17,108 nt of DNA from Xenorhabdus miraniensis (GCF_002632615.1 NZ_NITZ01000009.1:1-17108); one strand, 5' to 3'; numbered from the stretch's first letter, positions 6,588 to 13,838 are shown. Notes: generated by a model not told the origin, from the sequence alone. Numbers and translations are program-made.

Positions 6588-8627
6588 ATGTCCTCCGTCA
6601 TAACCTTGGACTTTGAAAAATGGAAGGCACAGCAAACCGCCGCAGGTAATCCGGTGGTGCTGGATGAGTTTGTGTTTGCCTATGTGCCGAATCTTGATCC
6701 GTCTCAGGCCATTAGCCGTGATGAGAAACTGCCCGCGGCCAATCACATTGTGCATCGTCAGGCCGTGAACAAGACAGGCCTTGCCAGTGAGAACGCCGTG
6801 GCTTACAGCGTCACACTGGGAACCGAAGTCGGGAACTTTGATTTTAACTGGATTGGCCTGATTAATAAGGCTTCCGGCATTATAGGCATGATCACCCATG
6901 CGCCAGCCCAGAAGAAAATCAAGACCGCCAACGGCTTGCAGGGCAATGTCCTGACCCGCTCTTTCCTGCTGGAATTTGAAGGTGCAGCCAAAGAGACCGC
7001 CATCACGACCACGGCAGAAACGTGGCAGATTGATTTTACTGCGCGTCTGACGGGTATGGATGACATGCAGCGCCTGATTAATACCGACAGCTACGGCGAG
7101 GCGGCGTTTTTTGGGGATAGCTTTGCAGTGATCCGCAATGGTGACCAATACACGGTAAAAAAAGGGCTGGCCTATGTCGGCGGGCTGCGTGGGGTGCTGG
7201 AATATGACCAGACCTTGAGCTATATGCGTAATACCCGTGTGTATGCGGATTTTAGCTATCAGGGCAATCTGGTGAGCCAGTGGAAAACCGTGGTGAAAAT
7301 TACTGTTGCCAATGACATGAAAAACTATGTGGATGCAGCGGGGTATCCGCATTATGTGTTTGCTATCGCCAGTGTTGATGGGAATGGTGATGTGACAGAT
7401 TTGCGCAGTCAAGGAACATTAAGCGACCGGGATATTGCGGATCTCAATAAAGAGCTTGGTAAGATTAAGCGTGATTATGCCACCAATGCAGCATTAACTG
7501 CCGTCAATCATAACGCGGTTCCTAATAGCCGAAAAATCAACGGAAAATCGTTAACGGATGATATCAATTTGACTGCACATGATGTGGATGCCTATTCAAA
7601 ATCGGAGTCTGATAACAAATATTTACCTTACCACAGTAACGCAGCTGCACAGGTAGGCGCTCTTCATATTAATAACAATGACCTCTGGCCGGGAATGATA
7701 TTCCAATCGTCAGACGGTCATAAAGTAGGAATAGAAGGCTCCCAAGGAAAGTTTCTATCCATTTGGGCTAATGATCCTGATGGCAACCGTCGTTACACCA
7801 TAGGTACACCGCAAAAAAACGGCAAGTTAGCGACATTAGACGATATCAATTCGCAGTGTTATACCAAAACTGAGTCAGATGGCAGATATCATCCTGCGGG
7901 TAATTATGCCTTGCAAGGGGAGAGCTATACTAAATCTGAAACGGATAACAAATACTTACCTTACCACAGTAACGCAACTGCACAGGTAGGCGCTCTTCAT
8001 ATTAATAACAATGGCCTCTGGCCGGGAATGATATTCCAATCGTCAGACGGTCATAAAGTAGGAATAGAAGGCTCCCGAGGAAAATTTCTATCCATTTGGG
8101 CGAATGATCCTGATGGTAACCGCCGTTATACCGTGGGTACACCGCAAAAAAACGGCCTGTTAGCAACATTAGACGACATTAATATTCCTGTCGGCGTTCC
8201 CCTGCCTTGGCCTCATGCTAATACCCCCGCAGGATATTTTGAATGTAATGGTCAGCGTTTTGATAAATCGGGATACCCTAAATTAGCAGAAGCCTATCCT
8301 GCGGGACAACTGCCCGATCTGCGTGGTGAATTTATCCGAGGCCTGGATAACTTTCGGGGGGTTGATCCTAGTCGTGGGGCTTTATCGTGGCAAAATCAAC
8401 AGGTTCAGTATCATGCTCATGTAGGGGGACATGGTGGCAGAGCAGGAGGGCGTTTTGGTATTACTACACAATGGGGATATTCAGGGTCATATAGTGATGA
8501 TGGTAAGCAACCTTTGCCGATTACGAATGACGGCAGTGATTTTGATGGTTTTACAAATAACGGTGCTGTGGGAAATGAAACCCGTCCCCGTAACATCGCC
8601 TTTTTATATATTGTGAGAGCAGCATAA
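6588..8627 (+). CDS. Tail fibre protein with collar-type tip domain
   Basis: This 679-residue protein is the host-recognition fibre. Residues 1 to about 165 resemble the DUF3751/phage tail-collar fibre N-terminal domain that attaches to the baseplate. The shaft includes 336-420 and 447-531, an 85-residue unit present twice. The C-terminal part, from about 533, is a tail-collar domain (PVGVPLPWPHANTPAGYFECNG, then LPDLRGEFIRGLDN) with a His-rich tip (H609, H611, H615; HxH may bind metal as in other fibre tips) and the common end NETRPRNIAFLYIVRAA. Start ATG has TAAGGA upstream. The N-terminal about 280 codons share the high G+C of J and I, while the repeat and tip region is A+T-richer, so the shaft/tip was probably swapped in. 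The fibre assembly gene follows immediately (TAATG). Confidence 0.9.
   Translation: MSSVITLDFEKWKAQQTAAGNPVVLDEFVFAYVPNLDPSQAISRDEKLPAANHIVHRQAVNKTGLASENAVAYSVTLGTEVGNFDFNWIGLINKASGIIGMITHAPAQKKIKTANGLQGNVLTRSFLLEFEGAAKETAITTTAETWQIDFTARLTGMDDMQRLINTDSYGEAAFFGDSFAVIRNGDQYTVKKGLAYVGGLRGVLEYDQTLSYMRNTRVYADFSYQGNLVSQWKTVVKITVANDMKNYVDAAGYPHYVFAIASVDGNGDVTDLRSQGTLSDRDIADLNKELGKIKRDYATNAALTAVNHNAVPNSRKINGKSLTDDINLTAHDVDAYSKSESDNKYLPYHSNAAAQVGALHINNNDLWPGMIFQSSDGHKVGIEGSQGKFLSIWANDPDGNRRYTIGTPQKNGKLATLDDINSQCYTKTESDGRYHPAGNYALQGESYTKSETDNKYLPYHSNATAQVGALHINNNGLWPGMIFQSSDGHKVGIEGSRGKFLSIWANDPDGNRRYTVGTPQKNGLLATLDDINIPVGVPLPWPHANTPAGYFECNGQRFDKSGYPKLAEAYPAGQLPDLRGEFIRGLDNFRGVDPSRGALSWQNQQVQYHAHVGGHGGRAGGRFGITTQWGYSGSYSDDGKQPLPITNDGSDFDGFTNNGAVGNETRPRNIAFLYIVRAA
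7593..8180 (+). repeat. Duplicated 255-bp unit within the tail fibre shaft
   Basis: Segments 7593-7847 and 7926-8180 encode 85-residue near-identical units (Y-[ST]-K-S-E-[ST]-DNKYLPYHSNA to ATLDDI), offset by 333 bp. The middle parts are almost identical at the DNA level; one exact run covers about 60 bp around the GIEGS-encoding part. The differences are few single-base changes, mostly silent at the edges. Such recent duplication allows unequal recombination to alter fibre length. Confidence 0.9.
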
Positions 8628-9241
8628 TGAAATATACAACGAATATTAAAATAACAGAATTTAATGAACAGGGTTTTGCAACGGCTAACGGTTGGATAAG
8701 GGTTTATCGTGCTAACACTGAAACAGGGGAATATCTCTGTGCTGATATGGAGCGCACAGTGATGGGTGTCAGCCTGTCCGCTGGTGCATATTTGGATGAA
8801 CCAGAAATACCCAAATCAGATAATATTGCCGTTTGTCGCCATCCTGATGGCCAGTCATGGGTACATGTACCGGATTATCGTGGAAAAACGGCTTATCACA
8901 TTAAGACCAGAGAACCGAAAGCTATCCTGCAACTTGGACAGTTGCCCCCGGAATTAACGCTTTTAAAACCCAAAACAGAGTTTGATGTCTGGAATGGAAA
9001 AAAATGGATAACAGATACAACTGCACAGCGTCAGCATGGAATACAACAAGCTGAAATCCAATGCCAGTCATTATTGCATGATGCGGAGCAACAAATTTCT
9101 CTGTTAGAGCGTAAAAAGCGGCTGGGCGTATTGACTGAAACAGAGGCCATTCTATTACGGGAATGGGAAATTTACAGTGTTAAACTCGCCGATATCGATT
9201 GTTATGCGCCTGATATCCACTGGCCGGAGCAGCCAAAATAA
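8627..9241 (+). CDS. Tail fibre assembly chaperone (Tfa family)
   Basis: This 204-residue protein is a tail fibre assembly protein of the type that folds or caps the fibre tip encoded just upstream. Its start overlaps the fibre stop (TAATG), the invariant fibre-tfa coupling. Family hallmarks are visible: GWIRVYRANTETGEY near the N-terminus, DGQSWVHVPDYRGKTAYH at about 84-101, a helical basic middle (QISLLERKKRLGVLTETE) and the C-terminal LREWEIYSVKLADID then PDIHWPEQPK. The A+T-richer composition matches the 3' part of the fibre rather than J/I, so fibre tip and chaperone were probably acquired as a unit. Confidence 0.88.
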   Translation: MKYTTNIKITEFNEQGFATANGWIRVYRANTETGEYLCADMERTVMGVSLSAGAYLDEPEIPKSDNIAVCRHPDGQSWVHVPDYRGKTAYHIKTREPKAILQLGQLPPELTLLKPKTEFDVWNGKKWITDTTAQRQHGIQQAEIQCQSLLHDAEQQISLLERKKRLGVLTETEAILLREWEIYSVKLADIDCYAPDIHWPEQPK

Positions 9242-9969
9242 TGCACTGGCAACGTAAAACCCTGCAACTGTCCCCGAACCTATCGGGGATCTCCGCCGCC
9301 ATCGTCCCCGTACACCCGTTTATTTACGGTATCGGGCAGCAAACTGACAGCGGCAGTTATTTAAGCCCAACCAACGCCATTCATTATCTGTCTAATAAAC
9401 TGATGGGTGCCGGGAACCTGAACGCCGTTGTCCTGATGATCTGCGCCAAGAGCCATGATGAATTTATGCAGAACCTGACACAATTTTCATCCGTGTTGCC
9501 GCTGCCGGTGTTTGCGCAGGTCACCCGCATGGCAAAAACCGCCGAGAGTCTGGCGATCACCAAAATGCAATTGCCTGCGCCACAGGGCGGTGGTTTACCG
9601 CTGCCCCAGCCGCTGTCAACCACAACCAGTCGCTTGGTGGTTAATGCACAATTAATTGAACAGGCCAAGGCACAGGCCAGCGCGGGCAGCAGTTTGGCGG
9701 GTTTAAAATCCCAGTTAAACGGATTTACCACCGCCCGACAGAACGCCTTGCAGCAGGTCACGGATGCCTTGACGGGCGCAATGGGAAAATCGGCCAGCGT
9801 CTGGACATTCACCGGAACAGGCCACGGCGCCCATCTGGCCGAACAGATGCGTAAGGGCATCCCGGAGCCGGACGCGATTTATACCTTGGCCACGCTGTTT
9901 GTCGGGAATGACATCAGCCCACTAGAAAGGATGCTACACCATGAGCCAGATTATCACCCTCGCCCTTGA
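9241..9969 (+). CDS. Unassigned tail/baseplate-associated protein (242 aa)
   Basis: The gene starts within the stop of the fibre assembly gene (TAATG) and overlaps the next gene by 29 nt, so it belongs to the tail operon. I do not recognise a named family. The N-terminal half has short hydrophobic strands (GISAAIVPVHPFIYGIGQ), a linker with repeated Pro-Leu-Pro (LPAPQGGGLPLPQPL) and an Ala/Gln-rich helical part (about 135-185), then TFTGTGHGAHLAEQMRKGIP. No membrane segment or signal peptide. The position between fibre assembly and hub genes in HP1/K139-like operons suggests a baseplate or fibre-attachment role. The DNA returns to higher G+C here, marking the right edge of the A+T-rich fibre insert. 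Confidence 0.7.
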   Translation: MHWQRKTLQLSPNLSGISAAIVPVHPFIYGIGQQTDSGSYLSPTNAIHYLSNKLMGAGNLNAVVLMICAKSHDEFMQNLTQFSSVLPLPVFAQVTRMAKTAESLAITKMQLPAPQGGGLPLPQPLSTTTSRLVVNAQLIEQAKAQASAGSSLAGLKSQLNGFTTARQNALQQVTDALTGAMGKSASVWTFTGTGHGAHLAEQMRKGIPEPDAIYTLATLFVGNDISPLERMLHHEPDYHPRP

Positions 9970-10480
9970 TGGCGAGGCCATTCCGTTAAAAAGTCTGACC
10001 GTCACGCCCTCGATGATGTTTCAGGACAGCGACCAAAGCGGCCAGTCATCCAGCACAGCGGTTGCTGAACAGGGCATCAAGCCGAAGGAACTCCGTATCA
10101 CGGGCATTATCCCCTTTACCGAACAGAAAACCCTGTCACGCCTGTTTGCCCTGGCGGAAGCCAAAGACAACGGCAACCTGAAACGCTACCGGGTTGCTAA
10201 CCTGACCGCGCAGGCCATTAACTTTCGCATCGGTACGTTTACGGGCACGATTGACGCCAGCAAGCTGGACGGTAAGCAGGCATGGCAGGTCACGTTTACC
10301 CTGCGGGAACATTTATCCGTGTCTGAAAAACGCGATGCCCGCTCAATGGGTCAGATTAACGCGAAAAAACAAACAACGAAGCCGGGAGAGTCGTTAGCCG
10401 AAGGGGATGAAAAACTCAGTTGGTTTGAAGAGAACTGGCTTAAGCCAATAAACGACAGATTGGGGCCAGCAAAAGCATGA
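9941..10480 (+). CDS. Baseplate complex protein, probable (179 aa)
   Basis: A compact beta-rich protein begins MSQIITLALDGEAIPLKSL and contains KPKELRITGIIPF, then a YRVANLTAQAINFRIGTFTG segment. The pattern (two beta sheets joined by a helix, about 120 residues, then a Lys/Gly-rich tail from about 140) fits small baseplate proteins that bridge hub and tube. I do not have a certain family name. The ATG at 9941 has AAAGGA at good spacing (in the end of the previous gene), and its stop overlaps the hub ATG (ATGA, 10477-10480), so it is translated with the hub and likely contacts it. Confidence 0.65.
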   Translation: MSQIITLALDGEAIPLKSLTVTPSMMFQDSDQSGQSSSTAVAEQGIKPKELRITGIIPFTEQKTLSRLFALAEAKDNGNLKRYRVANLTAQAINFRIGTFTGTIDASKLDGKQAWQVTFTLREHLSVSEKRDARSMGQINAKKQTTKPGESLAEGDEKLSWFEENWLKPINDRLGPAKA

Positions 10481-12114
10481 AACCGATTAACCGGCTTTAT
10501 CTGTCCAATGATGAAATCCATTTGGTGGATGCCAATCTTATGCTGGAACTGTCAGCCTGTGGCCGGGGCTTTATCACGGCAGAAACCACCACCGATTACA
10601 CCGGAAAGCTGGTGCGCCTCGATGTGGGTTATACCGATTTGTTGTTGCGCTGGTTTACGGGCTATGTGGAACGCTCACAGCCTGCCCAGAACGGTTATCA
10701 GCGTCTGTTTGTGCGTGAGCTGGTCGGCGTGTTTGACCGCCCGTGGCCGTGTTCGTTTCAGCACCCGACTTTGCGCCAGATGGTGGAGTGGTTGCAGGCA
10801 CACAGCGGACTGACATTCACCTTACCGGACGCGCCTTATACCGAGAAACCCATCCCGCATTATACCCATAACGGCACGGGTAATCAGTTACTGGGCAGTC
10901 TGGGACAACTCTTTGCCATTGAGGACTATATCTGGCACCAGTTGCCGGACGGTTCGGTGTATGTCGGCAGCTGGGCGCATTCGCTGTTTCAGGGCAAGCC
11001 CGCCGAAATCCCCAATGAGTTTAGCCAGAGCCAGTCGGCAGGCAATGCCATGACCATTCCCATGATCCAATCCCTGCGCCCCGGTTTTGTGGTCAACCAA
11101 CAGCGGCTGACCAAGGTCAATCTGGTGAATGAAAACATGGCTATCACATGGCAGCCGAAAGGCCAGACGGAGAACAAAACCCCCGCCCAGCGCCAGATTA
11201 ATGCCGCCTACCCAGAATTATCCGCCGGGCTGCATCTGCCTCAGTTTGCCCGCATTGAAGCCCACACCGAAAACACGGCCAGCGGTGATATTTCCGATCC
11301 ATTCCGGCCGCGCTATGCGGTGGATGTGCAATTGCTGGATGCTGACGGTAAAGACGCCGCCGCCCCGGTTTATCGCGCTGTTCCTTTGCCTCTGCCGATG
11401 GCAGGCGGTGAATCGGGCATGTTCCAGTATCCGCCCATCGGCACAGTAGTTGAAATCGCGTTTGAGGGCGGACGACCGGATAAACCCTTTATCCGCCAGA
11501 CCTTAAGTCAGGGCAACACCCTGCCGGATATTAAGCCCGGTGAACAGTTGCAGCAGCAGCGGGCGGAAGTCTCACAGCGGGTGACACAGGAGGGCAGTTG
11601 GATAAGGCAGACTGACCAGACCATTAATGAATCTTCCATGCATCGCGTCGTCAAGGCAGACACGGAAGCGCGCACTGTGGTTGCACGGGAAACCACAGTA
11701 CAGGCCACGGATAAAGCTACTGTCTTGGGAACGTCTACCCTACTGGCGGGCGCTGTCCGGCACATTGCCGACGGAGATTACTGCATCGCAACCTCATCAA
11801 ACTTTGTTGCTAGTGTGGGGAAAGAAGCCAATATTGAAGTCGGGCAAAAGCTGATAGAAAAAATCGGTCTGCTTAAGCAGAGCATCGCCGGGGCCAAGCA
11901 AGAGATAGTCGCGCCTGTGGTCTGGGTGGGCAGCCAGCAAATTAATGTTATGACCCTGATGTTAGACACGCTGGATGTAGTCAGGGAACTGGCGGAACTG
12001 ACTGCCGCCCACACTCATCACAATACAGGCACACCGGAGAACGCCAGCGCCATCAGGAACACGGCTTATAAATCCGATGGGCTGAAACAGAAGTATTCGC
12101 CTGTGATTGGCTAA
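10477..12114 (+). CDS. Baseplate hub/spike protein (gpD-gpV-like fusion)
   Basis: The 545-residue last gene of the tail operon. The N-terminal about 230 residues resemble hub proteins of the gpD/gp27 type (start LYLSNDEIHLVDANLMLELSAC, GYVERSQPAQ, then LRQMVEWLQAHSGLTFTL). Residues about 255-350 form an OB-fold-like spike section (FARIEAHTENTASGD to IGTVVEIAFEGGRPDKPFIR, with the DPFRPRYAVDVQLLD region). A charged, repetitive strand region (about 360-440) follows that may form the beta-helical shaft, and near the end AAHTHHNTGTPENASA carries H512, H514 and H515, like the metal-binding HxH tip of P2 gpV. A single polypeptide therefore covers hub and membrane-piercing spike. Stop lies just ahead of a strong terminator. 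Confidence 0.8.
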   Translation: MKPINRLYLSNDEIHLVDANLMLELSACGRGFITAETTTDYTGKLVRLDVGYTDLLLRWFTGYVERSQPAQNGYQRLFVRELVGVFDRPWPCSFQHPTLRQMVEWLQAHSGLTFTLPDAPYTEKPIPHYTHNGTGNQLLGSLGQLFAIEDYIWHQLPDGSVYVGSWAHSLFQGKPAEIPNEFSQSQSAGNAMTIPMIQSLRPGFVVNQQRLTKVNLVNENMAITWQPKGQTENKTPAQRQINAAYPELSAGLHLPQFARIEAHTENTASGDISDPFRPRYAVDVQLLDADGKDAAAPVYRAVPLPLPMAGGESGMFQYPPIGTVVEIAFEGGRPDKPFIRQTLSQGNTLPDIKPGEQLQQQRAEVSQRVTQEGSWIRQTDQTINESSMHRVVKADTEARTVVARETTVQATDKATVLGTSTLLAGAVRHIADGDYCIATSSNFVASVGKEANIEVGQKLIEKIGLLKQSIAGAKQEIVAPVVWVGSQQINVMTLMLDTLDVVRELAELTAAHTHHNTGTPENASAIRNTAYKSDGLKQKYSPVIG

Positions 12115-12121
12115 ATTAATC

Positions 12122-12148
12122 AACCTCGCTTCGGCGGGGTTTATTTTT
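12122..12148 (+). terminator. Rho-independent terminator of the tail operon
   Basis: AACCTCGC and GCGGGGTT form an 8-bp stem (one G.T pair) closed by a TTCG tetraloop, followed by a T-rich run (TTTATTTTT). It lies 8 bp after the hub/spike stop and ends the long rightward operon before the separately transcribed hicAB unit. Confidence 0.9.
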
Positions 12149-12161
12149 ACCTCTCTAATAA

Positions 12162-12207
12162 AGTAAACAAAAATGTTGACATGGTAAGCATTAATGTTTA
12201 CTATAAT
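12162..12207 (+). promoter_or_regulatory. hicAB promoter with two candidate HicB operators
   Basis: TTGACA at 12176-12181 is a perfect -35. The -10 is either TACTAT (12199-12204, 17-bp spacer) or TATAAT (12202-12207, 20-bp spacer). Two 18-bp imperfect palindromes, GTAAACAAAAATGTTGAC (12163-12180) and GTAAGCATTAATGTTTAC (12184-12201), are spaced exactly 21 bp, two helical turns. One covers the -35 and the other fills the spacer. AGTAAACA and TGTTTACT at their outer ends are exact inverses. Known HicB proteins bind such promoter sites to repress their own operon; the sites here are predicted from symmetry. Confidence 0.75.
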
Positions 12208-12233
12208 AGCATGTTCAACAGAATGGAGGAGTG

Positions 12234-12407
12234 GTGAAGCAAAGCGAGTTCAGGCGGTGGCTGGAAGCTCAGGGCGTCGATGTTTCAAACGGGACGAACC
12301 ATCTGAAACTGAGATACAAGGGGAAGCACAGCGTCATGCCAAGGCACCCCAGCCAAGAGATTAAAGAGCCACTGAGGAAAGCAATCATTAAGCAGTTAGG
12401 ATTGTAA
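12234..12407 (+). CDS. hicA: HicA mRNA interferase toxin
   Basis: A 57-codon frame reads VKQSEFRRWLEAQGVDVSNG and continues through NHLKLRYKGKHSVMPRHP to KQLGL, almost the E. coli HicA sequence (58 residues). HicA is a dsRBD-fold ribonuclease that cleaves mRNA and tmRNA independently of ribosomes; the catalytic His of the family corresponds to H23 (in TNHLKL). The start is GTG at 12234 behind GGAGGAG (12225-12231), and this tight spacing plus a GTG may keep toxin translation low. It is co-transcribed with hicB, whose gene starts 55 bp downstream. The gene stands after the tail operon terminator as a cargo (moron) unit. No lesion is seen, so it is likely active. Confidence 0.93.
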   Translation: MKQSEFRRWLEAQGVDVSNGTNHLKLRYKGKHSVMPRHPSQEIKEPLRKAIIKQLGL

Positions 12408-12411
12408 TAAA

Positions 12412-12435
12412 AACCCGTCTCTTTGGAGGCGGGTT
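12412..12435. promoter_or_regulatory. Hairpin between hicA and hicB; terminator-like on the minus strand
   Basis: AACCCGTCTC (12412-12421) and GAGGCGGGTT (12426-12435) form a 10-bp stem with one wobble pair and a TTTG loop. On the plus strand only TTC follows, so strong termination is not expected, but processing or partial attenuation between toxin and antitoxin is possible. On the minus strand the stem is followed by a T-rich run (TTTTTATT), a good intrinsic terminator that would stop antisense transcription entering hicA. Confidence 0.7.
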
Positions 12436-12462
12436 CTCGCACAGGCTTCACCATCAAAGACT

Positions 12463-12879
12463 ATGCGATATCCCGTAATATTAGAGCCAGTCGCAGAGGG
12501 CGGTTATTTCGTCTCGTTCCCGGATATCCCCGAAGCCTTAACCCAAGGGGATACACGGGAAGAAGCGCTGGAGATGGCACTTGATGCGCTAATCACGTCC
12601 TTTGAATTTTATTTTGAAGATAATAAAAAAATCCCGCTTCCTCATCCCGTGGGGCAAGATGAGGATTATGTCGAGGTACCCTTAAGTGTTGCCTCTAAGG
12701 TGCTGATGCTCAATGCGTTTGTCGATTCCAAATTAACGCAAATTGAGTTAGCCAACCGTATGGGGGTGAAAAAGCAGGAAGTGACCCGTATCTTTGACTT
12801 ACATCATTCGACCAAGATTGATACGGTGGCTAAGGCGGCAACCGCTATTGGGCATCAATTAACGTTGTCTATTGAGTAA
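12463..12879 (+). CDS. hicB: HicB antitoxin with C-terminal HTH domain
   Basis: A 138-residue protein, the same length as E. coli HicB and very similar to it. Residues 1-65 are the partially degraded RNase H-like HicB fold (MRYPVILEPVAEGGYFVSF, then DIPEALTQGDTREEALEMA) that covers the HicA active site. Residues about 85-138 are an XRE-type helix-turn-helix (SKLTQIELANRMGVKKQEVTRIF) that binds the operon promoter. Typical regulation is autorepression, relieved when free HicA accumulates. The ATG at 12463 has no clear Shine-Dalgarno; a hairpin stands between it and hicA, so translation or a separate promoter inside hicA (known in E. coli) may set its level. A terminator follows. Confidence 0.93.
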   Translation: MRYPVILEPVAEGGYFVSFPDIPEALTQGDTREEALEMALDALITSFEFYFEDNKKIPLPHPVGQDEDYVEVPLSVASKVLMLNAFVDSKLTQIELANRMGVKKQEVTRIFDLHHSTKIDTVAKAATAIGHQLTLSIE

Positions 12880-12896
12880 CAAAGATCACCATGAAG

Positions 12897-12922
12897 AGGC
12901 TGCGTTAAACCGTGGCCTTTTT
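12897..12922 (+). terminator. Probable terminator of hicAB
   Basis: AGGCTGCG pairs with CGTGGCCT (8 bp with two G.T pairs), loop TTAAAC, and a run of five T follows (12918-12922). It lies 18 bp after the hicB stop and overlaps the 3' end of the decayed minus-strand frame at 12905-13039. Confidence 0.7.
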
Positions 12923-13039
12923 CATGCCCTCATAAAACGCAACCAGACGCACACAGCGCCATTCACTTATCAATTCATTGACCGCTGCGGTTAATTTGGA
13001 TCGCGTTGCTGCGTCGCGCCCATGCTGCACAATCCCCAC
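12905..13039 (-). pseudogene. Remnant of a leftward reading frame (C-terminal 44 codons)
   Basis: On the minus strand, codons from GTG 13039 down to TAA 12905 read VGIVQHGRDAATRSKLTAAV and then NELISEWRCVRLVAFYEGMK-KATV, a protein-like sequence with no repeats or low complexity. The frame stays open 11 codons upstream to a TAG at 13072-13070, and no start with a ribosome site is found. It therefore looks like the 3' end of a gene whose 5' part is missing, frameshifted or out of place. I have a weak impression of small Ash/Icd-like proteins of P4-type satellites but cannot establish it. It would be a relic of another satellite. A functional short gene with a GTG start is the alternative. Confidence 0.4.
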
Positions 13040-13373
13040 GAAATAAACGTAAACCTGACGTAAAACGCACTACACCGCACCCGCCTGCACGTTTTGGATC
13101 AAAAAATTATTTCAGTTTTAAAATCCTACAAGGCAACCCGTCAGACCGCGCCAGTACTGGCGGTGTCAGCGCAATCGCAAAATGAAAAGGGTGAAAGAAT
13201 TTTCAGGGAATTTCAGTTTTTGGATCAAAAGAGGATCACGGGTAAAATAGCAATACCATGATAATAAATGAAAAATTATATTTTACGTCAGGTTGTTAGC
13301 TCACAAGACTAAGCCGCATCATGTTAAAAGATTCAGGGGTGGTACGGCTTTGCAAGAGAAGAGAAACTGAAAT
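13040..13373. other. Gene-poor gap with repeats
   Basis: No convincing gene is seen in this stretch. It contains the palindrome CGCCAGTACTGGCG (13149-13162), two copies of TTTTGGATCAAAA (13092-13104 and 13218-13230), two of TTTCAGTTTT (13110-13119 and 13211-13220), and an inverted pair AACCTGACGTAAAA (13052-13065) / TTTTACGTCAGGTT (13281-13294). Short frames (such as 22 codons from an ATG at 13182) have no clear ribosome site. It looks like a worn junction between inserted segments. Confidence 0.6.
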
Positions 13374-13736
13374 TTATTGCTTCGGTGAGTTATCTTCTTC
13401 TGCGTGTACGACTCTGATTGCATAAGCGGATTCGATAACTTTTATCGCATCTTCGGTTGATAGCCCTTTCAAATCGATAAGAGTGCTATCCTTAGATACC
13501 TCAATTTTGATATTCCGTTCTTGGGTAAACATTTTCATTATCCTTAATAGTGCTGGTGCTATTTTAACTAATCCATCGTGAATTATGCTAACAAATGTTT
13601 TAGGTTCAGTTGAAAAGCATAAGGGAATCCCTGCATGTATTCCAGCCTCTTTACATCTGGCTACAAACTCATCTTGCAGATCCAAAGAAATATCACAATA
13701 GAGCGAAGTGTATTTAGGGGTAATTTTTGTTTCCAT
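13374..13736 (-). CDS. Uncharacterised 120-residue protein
   Basis: A leftward gene, ATG at 13736-13734 with AAGGA about 10 nt upstream on the minus strand. I do not recognise a firm family. The N-terminal half (KYTSLYCDISLDLQDEFVAR, then CKEAGIHAGIPLCFSTE) is mixed alpha/beta with two Cys. The middle FVSIIHDGLVKIAPALLRIM is an amphipathic/hydrophobic helix, and the end (IKIEVSKDSTLIDLKGLSTE) is a beta-hairpin followed by a helix. That layout, a helix then a short beta unit with D-x-x-x-I-D-L, recalls the small 'effector-associated' (EACC1-like) proteins of bacterial conflict systems, but this is a resemblance only. No partner gene is beside it: hicAB lies left, an att site right. It could be cargo of either element. 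A+T-rich. Confidence 0.65.
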   Translation of the reverse strand: METKITPKYTSLYCDISLDLQDEFVARCKEAGIHAGIPLCFSTEPKTFVSIIHDGLVKIAPALLRIMKMFTQERNIKIEVSKDSTLIDLKGLSTEDAIKVIESAYAIRVVHAEEDNSPKQ

Positions 13737-13838
13737 CGTAGATACATCCTTATCTATTTTTTATATGGGAGGTAAGAGCACGAAGGTAGGTTAAGGGAAA
13801 TCTCGTGCGACACTTTTGCGACACTGCCTCACAGATAC

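Noticed and set aside
6570..7412. 280-codon minus-strand frame opposite the tail fibre
   Set aside because: It is antisense to the well-supported fibre N-terminal domain, has a composition of codon-shadow type and no neighbouring minus-strand gene or ribosome site support.
13149..13162. Palindrome CGCCAGTACTGGCG as a terminator
   Set aside because: There is no loop beyond the 2-nt centre and no T tract after it; a protein site is possible but nothing links it to a gene.
13092..13230. CRISPR-like array from the TTTTGGATCAAAA copies
   Set aside because: Only two short copies with 113 bp between them and no regular spacing.
13321..13422. 34-codon plus-strand frame starting ATG TTA AAA
   Set aside because: No ribosome site, and it overlaps the end of the 120-residue gene in antisense.
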